This document shows, in pieces, positions 58,409 to 64,000 of a stretch of 64,000 nucleotides of DNA. This DNA is from Microbacterium sp. (lineage in GTDB: Bacteria > Actinomycetota > Actinomycetes > Actinomycetales > Microbacteriaceae). The notes beneath the pieces were generated by a model, which searched no databases, had not been told where the DNA came from, and worked only from the letters and a program-made list of their open reading frames with translations. The stretch's first letter is position 1; every line of letters starts with the position of its first letter. Position numbers and translations under genes: made by a program. The DNA lies in the NCBI GenBank assembly GCA_013823625.1, contig PNMM01000002.1, positions 310,001-374,000 of the forward strand, read 5' to 3'.

Positions 58409-58426
58409 GCCCGCAGAACGGCGCAC

Positions 58427-58463
58427 AGGGCCCCGCAGAGCGTTTCTCGCTCGGCGGGGCCCT
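58427..58463 (+). terminator. Terminator of the liv operon
   Basis: AGGGCCCCGC / GCGGGGCCCT (10 bp) with an inner GAGCG / CGCTC stem and TTTCT loop, 19 nt after the livF stop. It ends in TTCGCTGTG. Confidence 0.85.
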
Positions 58464-58560
58464 TCGCTGTGTATCCGGGGGGTAGCGGAGCGAGCGAGCG
58501 CCCGCGCGACCAGCGATGTGGGGTGACACCGGGCGTCAGTAGGAACCACGCACGACAGTC

Positions 58561-58660
58561 GGCACGGCACCGGTCAGCACGGCACGGGCGCGGGTGCGGC
58601 ACGGCACGGCACGGCACGGCATGGCATGGGACGAGGCACGGCACGGGCACGGGCACGGGA
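58561..58660. repeat. GGCAC-rich simple repeat between livF and livJ
   Basis: A run of GGCAC pentamers, with variants GGCAT and GGGCAC, within 100 bp. The rest of the 347-bp gap 58409-58755 is two facing terminators; no gene is visible. Confidence 0.7.
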
Positions 58661-58692
58661 TGCTCGCGCTCGAGCATCCCCCGCGCACGAAG

Positions 58693-58720
58693 AAGGGCCC
58701 CGACCGAAGTCGGGGCCCTT
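58693..58720 (-). terminator. UUCG-tetraloop terminator of livJ
   Basis: On the minus strand AAGGGCCCCGAC-TTCG-GTCGGGGCCCTT, a 12-bp perfect stem followed by CTTCTTCG. It lies 36 nt after the livJ stop. Confidence 0.9.
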
Positions 58721-58755
58721 CACAGTCGCACTAATTCAGAACGGTGAGTTCTGGA

Positions 58756-60015
58756 TTAGTTGATGCGGCTGAACTTGTTGTCGGCACCGTACTGGTACAC
58801 GCCGATGGTCGCCTCAGTGGGGTCACCGTTCTCGTCGAACGTGATCGGGCCCGAGACACCGTCGTAGTCAACAACGCCACCGTCGAGGATGATCTGAGCG
58901 GCCGACGCGAAGTCGGTCGCCTTCTCGCCATCGCCCGAACCACCGGAGACCTCCTGCAGCTTGGCCGCGATGTCGGCACCCTCGGTCGAGCCGGCCGCGA
59001 GAGCGGCGAGCGCGAGGAGGACGACGGCGTCGTACGACTCGGCCGCGTAGCTGAACTCAGTCAGCTCGGGGTCAACCTCGAGCAGGCGCTCCTGGAAGTT
59101 GCCCAGGGTCGCGATGTCGAGGCCGGGCAGGGTGCCCTTGGCGCCCTCAACGAGGCCAGCGGCGAAGTCAGCGCTGTAGTCGGCGAGGTTACCGTCGACG
59201 AAGTAGAGCTGGTTGCCGGGGTAGCCCGCGCCCACGAGACCGGGGACGACGACCTTGGCCTGGTCGAAGGTGATGACGGCGATGGCGTCGGGAGCAGCAG
59301 CGGTCAGCGCGGAGATCTGAGCGTCGAAGCTCGTGTCACCCTCGTTGAACAGCTCCTCGGCGACAACCTCGCCACCAGCGGCTTCGAACGTCGCGCGCAG
59401 CGCGCCGGCGAGGCCGGTGCCGTAGGCGTCGTTCAGAACGATCATGCCGAGCGTGGCAGCGCCATCTTCAGCGATGAGGTTACCGAGCACCTCGCCCTGC
59501 AGCAGGTCGCTGGGGGCGGTGCGCCAGTAGAGGTTGTCGTCCGCGTAGGTCGTGAAGTCGGGCGACGTGTTGGCCGGCGAGAACTGCACAACGCCAGCGG
59601 CAACGATCTGGTCGATCACGGTCTTCGAGACACCCGACGACGCGGCGCCGACGATGGCCGAGACATCCTGCGAGAGGAGGTCGGTCACCGAAACGGTGGC
59701 GGTGTCGGTGGTGGTGTCACCCGAGTCACGGTAGATGGCCTCAACGGTGATGCCGAGGTCGGCGTCGTTGATGTCCTGCACCGCGAGGGCAACGCCAGCT
59801 TCCTCGGGCGGGCCGAGGAATGCCAGGGCGCCACTCTGGGGCAGGATGGTGCCGATCTTGAGGGACAGCTGCTCGGTGGGTCCGGCGGGCTCTTCGGTCT
59901 CAGTCGCCGCGCAGCCACTCAGAACGAGTGCGCTGGCGCCCACGACGGCAATGCCGCCGAGGATCGACTTGAGAGAACGAGAGCGACGGCCGGTAGCCGT
60001 GGTGAAAACGCCCAT
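58756..60015 (-). CDS. livJ: Branched-chain amino acid ABC transporter substrate-binding lipoprotein
   Basis: 419 residues. Signal sequence with lipobox LVLSGC (Cys about residue 34), acidic linker, then a type-I periplasmic binding fold: LSLKIGTILPQSGALAFLGPPEEAGVALAVQDIN, IVGAASSGVSKTVIDQI, and YFVDGNLADYSADF. ATG preceded by AAGGAG. It converges on livHMGF and is the probable receptor for that transporter. The upstream region holds a GlnR-like box. Confidence 0.92.
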   Translation of the reverse strand: MGVFTTATGRRSRSLKSILGGIAVVGASALVLSGCAATETEEPAGPTEQLSLKIGTILPQSGALAFLGPPEEAGVALAVQDINDADLGITVEAIYRDSGDTTTDTATVSVTDLLSQDVSAIVGAASSGVSKTVIDQIVAAGVVQFSPANTSPDFTTYADDNLYWRTAPSDLLQGEVLGNLIAEDGAATLGMIVLNDAYGTGLAGALRATFEAAGGEVVAEELFNEGDTSFDAQISALTAAAPDAIAVITFDQAKVVVPGLVGAGYPGNQLYFVDGNLADYSADFAAGLVEGAKGTLPGLDIATLGNFQERLLEVDPELTEFSYAAESYDAVVLLALAALAAGSTEGADIAAKLQEVSGGSGDGEKATDFASAAQIILDGGVVDYDGVSGPITFDENGDPTEATIGVYQYGADNKFSRIN

Positions 60016-60113
60016 GTTGCTCCTTGGGTTTCGAATGTGTTCAGGATGCAGAACCACAAGAGTGGCCGCCTAGCCACCGTACGGTGCTCAGACTTCATAC
60101 ACAACTCATTAGG

Positions 60114-60139
60114 GTTACATCCCTGTAACACCACGAAAC
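60114..60139. promoter_or_regulatory. GlnR-like box upstream of livJ
   Basis: GTTAC-N6-GTAAC (60114-60129, also the palindrome GTTACATCCCTGTAAC), followed after 5 nt by GAAAC. This resembles the actinobacterial GlnR consensus gTnAc-n6-GaAAc. It lies about 100 bp before the livJ start. Confidence 0.5.
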
Positions 60140-60208
60140 GTTCTCAGGGTCGGTTTCGGCCAACGATTTCTGCCGCAGACCCCGGTTGCAGACGACGGAA
60201 TTCGCAGG

Positions 60209-61453
60209 TCACGGCCCGATCGGCACGAGAGGCCCGACGAGCTCGGCGCGATTGTCTGCCAAGTACTGATAGAGGCTCAACGCTCCGTCAGCGACGCCAC
60301 TCTGATCGGTGAACGTCACCGGCCCCGAGAGGCCTTGGTATTGGATCTGCGGTTCGGTCGCGAGCACGTCCAGGCACTCTCCGAAGCTTGAGCACGCAAT
60401 GCCCTCGCTCGCCGCTTCGCGAACGAAGCGCGCGACCGAGAACCCGCTGTCGTCACCCGCGAGCTCGGCGGCGAGCGCGACGAGAATGACCGCGTCATAC
60501 GTTTCTGAAGCAAAGGGGGCGCTCACGAGCGCCGGGTCAGACTGCCGCAGTCGCGCGAGCAACTCGTCCGTCGTCGGCGCACCCTCGCGCACTCCGCGTG
60601 CGCCTTCGAGAAGACCCGGGGCGACGGTGCTCGAGTAGTCCGCGAGTACGGGAGCGGTCATCCACAACTGATCGCCACGCACGCCCCGATTGGCGAGGGC
60701 GGTGATGATGGCCGGATGCTGCGCCGAGAGCGAGGCGCTGCTGGCCAGGATGATCGCGTCGGGTTCGCCGCCCGCGACGCTGAAGGCGAGTCGTGCCGGA
60801 TTCGTCGCGGCGTCGAGTTGCTCAACACCAGCGAGTCGCACGCCTCGACTCTCGAGGGCTGCCCGCGCAGCGCGCTCGAACGAGAGGCCGAGGGCGTCAC
60901 CCGTCGTGATGATGGCGACAGACTCGCCGCCCTCGTCAGCGATCGCGCCGACAATCGCCGCGGCTTGCTGATCGGCGCTCGCCATGAGGCTGAAGACAGA
61001 GTCAGTCGACGCAGAGATCGGAGTCGCGGGCGCCATCACGACAACCCCGGCGTCGGCCGCAAGGGGCAGCAATCGTTCGGCGAGCGCCGAGTCAGACGGG
61101 CCCATGACCACATCGATGCCGCGGGAAACCAGGTCGGCAAAGGCCGACTCGAGGCTGGCGCCGTCGGCGCTGCCGGCATCGCGATAGAAAGCTTCGACGG
61201 GCTGGCCGAGCACGCCCCCAGCGGCGTTGACATCGCGCACGGCGACCTCGACAGCGGCCACCATGCCGGCGCCGGTCGAGGCAACGTCTCCGCTCATCGA
61301 AAAGAGGGTTCCTATGCGCAGCACTCCGTCGCCCGTCGCGCCCACCGATGAACTCGCCGAGGGGGTCGGAGTGGGCAGAGGCCGCGGCACACTGCACCCC
61401 GTGAGCACGAGCACCACCGACACGCCCAGAGCGATTGCGGCGGATCGAGCCAT
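60209..61453 (-). CDS. ABC transporter substrate-binding lipoprotein (type-I, LivJ-like), second receptor
   Basis: 414 residues. Lipobox VLTGC at about residue 20, then a Pro/Thr/Ser linker and a LivJ-like fold: LRIGTLFSMSGDVASTGAGMVAAVEVAVRDVNAAGG, MGPSDSALAERLLP and VFTD-like C-terminal strands. GAAGGAG lies before the ATG. It is clearly divergent from livJ downstream (193-bp gap) and may give the transporter a second specificity, or feed another system. Contains two Cys near the C-terminus (IACSSFGECLD). Confidence 0.88.
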   Translation of the reverse strand: MARSAAIALGVSVVLVLTGCSVPRPLPTPTPSASSSVGATGDGVLRIGTLFSMSGDVASTGAGMVAAVEVAVRDVNAAGGVLGQPVEAFYRDAGSADGASLESAFADLVSRGIDVVMGPSDSALAERLLPLAADAGVVVMAPATPISASTDSVFSLMASADQQAAAIVGAIADEGGESVAIITTGDALGLSFERAARAALESRGVRLAGVEQLDAATNPARLAFSVAGGEPDAIILASSASLSAQHPAIITALANRGVRGDQLWMTAPVLADYSSTVAPGLLEGARGVREGAPTTDELLARLRQSDPALVSAPFASETYDAVILVALAAELAGDDSGFSVARFVREAASEGIACSSFGECLDVLATEPQIQYQGLSGPVTFTDQSGVADGALSLYQYLADNRAELVGPLVPIGP

Positions 61454-61507
61454 GACAGTGCTCCTTCGTGAGGCCGACGGCGTACTGGCACCCTACCGCC
61501 GCCCGAA

Positions 61508-61513
61508 TAGGCT
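61508..61513 (+). promoter_or_regulatory. Candidate leaderless -10 (TAGGCT) for the kinase gene
   Basis: TAGGCT lies exactly 6 nt before the GTG at 61520. No ribosome-binding site is visible. Confidence 0.5.
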
Positions 61514-61519
61514 GGCCCC

Positions 61520-62563
61520 GTGCCCGCGCCGTCACCTCTGCCGCTCACGGCTGCGTTCATCGCGCTGAGCGCCGAGAACGCACGCCGGCTGCTCGCCCGC
61601 ACGCACGGCCTCACGGCGGAGACAATCACCCGGTTGCCCACCGAACGCGACGACACCTTTCTGGTTCGCACCGAGCGCGCGCCCCTCGTTGCCAAGTTTG
61701 CCCACCCGCTCGACGAGCCCCGGTACCTGCACGACCAGCTTGCGGTTCTCGATGGGCTTGCGCGCGAGCATCCCGAACTGCCGGTGCAGCGCATCACTCC
61801 CACTGTTGAGGGCGCCCTCGTTGCGCGCGTCACCGACGACGCCGGGCAAGAGCGGCAGGTGCGCGTGCTGAGCTATCTCGATGGCGAACCGTTGGGGGCC
61901 GCACCGCGCTCGCTCGCGGCGATGCACTCGCTCGGCGCCCTGCACGCTCGCCTTGCCGCAGCCATCGCCGACATCGGCGACACCGACCGCCCGCCGCTCA
62001 TGGGTTCACCGACACCATGGAACCTCCTCAATCTCGACCTCTACGCCCCGCAGCTCGACCAGATTCGTGACGATGAACTGCGCGCCAACGCGGGCCAGGT
62101 TGTCGATGAGGCGCGGGATGCCCTGCTGCCCGCCGCGCGCGCCCTCCCCGCACTGCTCGCCCACAACGACCTGCACGGCGACAACGTGCTCGTGCGCTCC
62201 GAGCCGTTCGCCATCACGGGCGTGCTCGACTTTGGAGACATGACACGCACGCCGCGCGTCGCCGACCTCGCGGTTGCCGCGTCGTATGCCCGCGGCCGCG
62301 TAGGCGACGCGCGTGAGCCGTGGGACGCCGCGCGCGCCTACGTCGCTGGCTTCGAGACCGAGCAGGCCCTCACGCCCGAGGAGCACGCGCTCGTGCCCGG
62401 GCTCGTGGTGCTGCGGGTGGCCCAGCGCGCCATCCTGAACTCGGCGATTGCCGCCGCCAACCCCGCCGCCGCGGAGTACGCGAGCCGCAACCTGAGCGCC
62501 ATTGCTCGCGATCTGCGCGAGCTGCGGGCGAGCATCCCGAGCACGATCGGAGCACGCGCATGA
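61520..62563 (+). CDS. Aminoglycoside-phosphotransferase-fold small-molecule kinase (hydroxylysine-kinase-like)
   Basis: 347 residues. Kinase catalytic loop is ALLAHNDLHGDNVLV and the Mg-binding segment GVLDFGDM; N-lobe lysine is in APLVAKFAHP. The start is GTG with a leaderless -10. It overlaps the next gene, a class-III aminotransferase, by 4 nt. Kinase plus aminotransferase-fold phospho-lyase pairs act on hydroxylysine or ethanolamine in animals (HYKK, PHYKPL/ETNPPL), so a similar amino-alcohol breakdown route is my inference. It is not likely to be a drug-resistance enzyme. Confidence 0.82.
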   Translation: MPAPSPLPLTAAFIALSAENARRLLARTHGLTAETITRLPTERDDTFLVRTERAPLVAKFAHPLDEPRYLHDQLAVLDGLAREHPELPVQRITPTVEGALVARVTDDAGQERQVRVLSYLDGEPLGAAPRSLAAMHSLGALHARLAAAIADIGDTDRPPLMGSPTPWNLLNLDLYAPQLDQIRDDELRANAGQVVDEARDALLPAARALPALLAHNDLHGDNVLVRSEPFAITGVLDFGDMTRTPRVADLAVAASYARGRVGDAREPWDAARAYVAGFETEQALTPEEHALVPGLVVLRVAQRAILNSAIAAANPAAAEYASRNLSAIARDLRELRASIPSTIGARA

Positions 62564-63882
62564 TCGGACCAGCCACCTACTTCAGACCTGAGCACCGAGC
62601 GGGCCTCGACGACCGCACGCGAACCTTGATCGATCGGCGCGAGGCCGTGCTCTCGCCCGGCTATCGGCTGTTCTATGCGCACCCGCTCGAGTTTGTGCGG
62701 GGCAGCGGCACCTCGCTCTATACCCGCGACGGTACTGAGTATCTCGATGCCTACAACAACGTTCCGTCGGTCGGGCACGCCCACCCCCGCGTCACCGCGG
62801 CCATCGCCGAGCAAGCGGCGCAACTCAACACGCACACGCGCTATCTGCACGAGGGTCTCATCGACTACGCCGAACTCTTGCTCGGCTCGTTCGACGACAC
62901 CCTCGACACGCTCACGCTCGTGTGCACGGGCTCAGAAGCCAACGATCTCGCTCTGCGCGTGGCCAAACACGCCACGGGCAACCGCGGCGTCATCGTGACC
63001 GAGAACGCCTACCACGGCGTCACGACCGAGATCGCGGCGATCTCACCGTCACTCGGCGGCATCGATTCGCTCGCCGAGTGGGTGCGCACGGTGCGCCCTC
63101 CCGTGGGCGACGGTACGGAGATGGTGGCGGATGCTCGCGCCGCCATCGCCGCCCTGCAGGCCGCGGGCCACGGAGTCGCGGCGTTCATCGTCGACACCGC
63201 CTTCGCGAGCGATGGCTTCATCGCGCCGTCGCCCGAGACAGCCACGGCTCTCGCCGAGGTGGCGCGACTCGTGCGTGCCGCGGGCGGAGTCATCATCGCC
63301 GATGAGGTTCAACCCGGCTTCGGGCGCCTCGGCCGACGCGCGGGCGCGCCCGGGCTCTGGGGTTACCGGCACCACGACATGACCCCCGACCTCGTGACGA
63401 TCGGCAAGCCCATGGCCAACGGGTTCCCCGTTGCCGGGCTCGTCGCGCGCCGCGAGCTCATGCAGCAGTTCGGCGAGCACGTGCGTTACTTCAACACCTT
63501 CGCCGGAACCCCCGTGTCGGTCGCGGCCGCGCGCGCGACGTGGGAGGTGTTGCACGACGAACAATTGCCCGAGCACGCCGCGACGGTGGGCGACGAGCTG
63601 AGAGGCATGCTCGTCGAGTTGGCCGCACGCCACGACCGCGTGCACGCGGTGCGCGGGGCCGGGCTGTACCTCGGGGTCGACATTGTCGACCCCGCCACGG
63701 GCGAACCCGACTCGGCGGCCGCGGTCAGCCTGGTGGGAGCGCTGCGCGAGCGGCGCATCCTGATCAGTGCATCGGGGCGCGACAATGCCGCCCTCAAGGT
63801 GCGGCCTCCCCTGCCGTTCTCGCGCGCCGATGCCGAGCGGCTGACCACCGAGCTCGACGGCGCGCTCAGCGACCTCGCCTGA
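62560..63882 (+). CDS. Class-III PLP-dependent aminotransferase / phospho-lyase
   Basis: 440 residues. VSFxDAYNNVPSVGHAHPRV-type N-terminus, CTGSEANDLALRVAK, the PLP Asp in IIADEVQPGFGRLG and the PLP Lys in TIGKPMANGFPVAGLV. DAYNNVPSVGH and ADEVQPGFGR are typical of the AGXT2L (ethanolamine-phosphate / phospho-hydroxylysine lyase) branch. It overlaps the kinase by ATGA, so the kinase may make the phosphorylated substrate for this enzyme. Assignment to transaminase or lyase cannot be settled from motifs. Confidence 0.88.
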   Translation: MIGPATYFRPEHRAGLDDRTRTLIDRREAVLSPGYRLFYAHPLEFVRGSGTSLYTRDGTEYLDAYNNVPSVGHAHPRVTAAIAEQAAQLNTHTRYLHEGLIDYAELLLGSFDDTLDTLTLVCTGSEANDLALRVAKHATGNRGVIVTENAYHGVTTEIAAISPSLGGIDSLAEWVRTVRPPVGDGTEMVADARAAIAALQAAGHGVAAFIVDTAFASDGFIAPSPETATALAEVARLVRAAGGVIIADEVQPGFGRLGRRAGAPGLWGYRHHDMTPDLVTIGKPMANGFPVAGLVARRELMQQFGEHVRYFNTFAGTPVSVAAARATWEVLHDEQLPEHAATVGDELRGMLVELAARHDRVHAVRGAGLYLGVDIVDPATGEPDSAAAVSLVGALRERRILISASGRDNAALKVRPPLPFSRADAERLTTELDGALSDLA

Positions 63883-63906
63883 CCGCGGCGCCCGCCGACC
63901 TCACGG

Positions 63907-64000
63907 TCAGACCGTTTCGATCGGGCCTGTCTCTGCGGCAACCGCACGGCGTTCGCGCATGGCTCGCCGACGGTGCACGACCGCTTCGGTCGAGAGCACG
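63907..64000 (-). CDS. C-terminal end of a minus-strand gene running off the window
   Basis: About 30 residues, ending HRRRAMRERRAVAAETGPIETV. The frame is open from the right edge to a TGA at 63907, and codon use fits the neighbours. Too short for a family call; its reality rests only on orientation and codon use. Confidence 0.4.
   Translation of the reverse strand, partial: VLSTEAVVHRRRAMRERRAVAAETGPIETV

Noticed and set aside
58561-58660. Possible CRISPR-like array
   Set aside because: Units are 5-6 nt without spacers; no cas genes are near.
61520-62563. Aminoglycoside resistance gene
   Set aside because: It has the APH fold, but the context (overlap with a class-III aminotransferase) and sequence point to a metabolic kinase.

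Overview
This 64 kb window is a piece of chromosome from a high-G+C actinomycete. The family-level gene set and gene order (glyA-folD behind a ZTP riboswitch, DUF6350-purN-purH, a guaB3/guaB/guaA neighbourhood, sucCD, pcrA, SURF1-DUF3817-guaA) fit Actinobacteria, and my best guess is the family Microbacteriaceae. Frequent GTG starts, very GC-rich third codon positions and many TANNNT hexamers 6-7 nt ahead of start codons (leaderless promoters) support this. I found no rRNA, tRNA, CRISPR array, prophage or insertion sequence.

Layout. 1-7.5 kb: the end of a pxpC-like gene, folD and glyA, two paralogous MFS exporters around an LtrA-family membrane protein, and purU. 7.5-11.7 kb: a DUF1349 protein, then a redox module of two FMN-binding lipoproteins, an ApbE flavin transferase and an NqrB/RnfD-like membrane protein fused to a flavin/NAD reductase. 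11.7-21.4 kb: a P1B metal ATPase, icd, a GNAT, an alkyltransferase-like protein, a DUF4282 protein, a ChrA-type transporter and a heterodimeric ABC exporter. 21.6-28.6 kb: a membrane-anchored DDAH-like amidinohydrolase, an orphan membrane protein, purH, purN, DUF6350 and an APC permease. 28.7-32.9 kb: dihydroxyacetone kinase, with DhaL, DhaM-EIIA, HPr and a complete EI in one polypeptide, next to dhaK. 33-39.6 kb: sucD-sucC, a STAS / RsbW-GAF-RsbU partner-switching pair and pcrA. 39.7-48.9 kb: a GDPD, small membrane proteins, a Bax-inhibitor-1 homologue, guaA, DUF3817, SURF1 and a secreted protein with three CWB2 repeats. 49-54.2 kb: guaB3, a Gfo/Idh/MocA oxidoreductase, a DUF559-type endonuclease protein flanked by related palindromic repeats, and guaB. 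54.3-61.5 kb: a liv-type amino-acid ABC transporter (livHMGF) with two lipoprotein receptors. 61.5-63.9 kb: an APH-fold kinase overlapping a class-III aminotransferase. The last bases hold the end of another minus-strand gene.

Themes. One-carbon and purine metabolism recur (folD, glyA, purU, purN, purH, guaA, guaB, guaB3), and the ZTP riboswitch ties glyA-folD to purine/folate status. icd and sucCD share a near-identical palindrome (TCTCGATRTCGAGA) in their promoters, suggesting a common TCA-cycle regulator. A GTTAC-N6-GTAAC element upstream of livJ suggests nitrogen control of amino-acid uptake.

The signals most worth a second look are: the flavin lipoprotein/ApbE/NqrB-reductase module, whose two lipoproteins share a duplicated upstream element; a 69-nt tandem repeat after guaA in which every stem difference is compensated; the endonuclease gene between two direct copies of a palindromic element; the TCA palindrome; and several unusual fusions (DhaL-EIIA-HPr-EI, membrane-DDAH, signal peptide/beta-domain-LivH, RsbW-GAF-RsbU).
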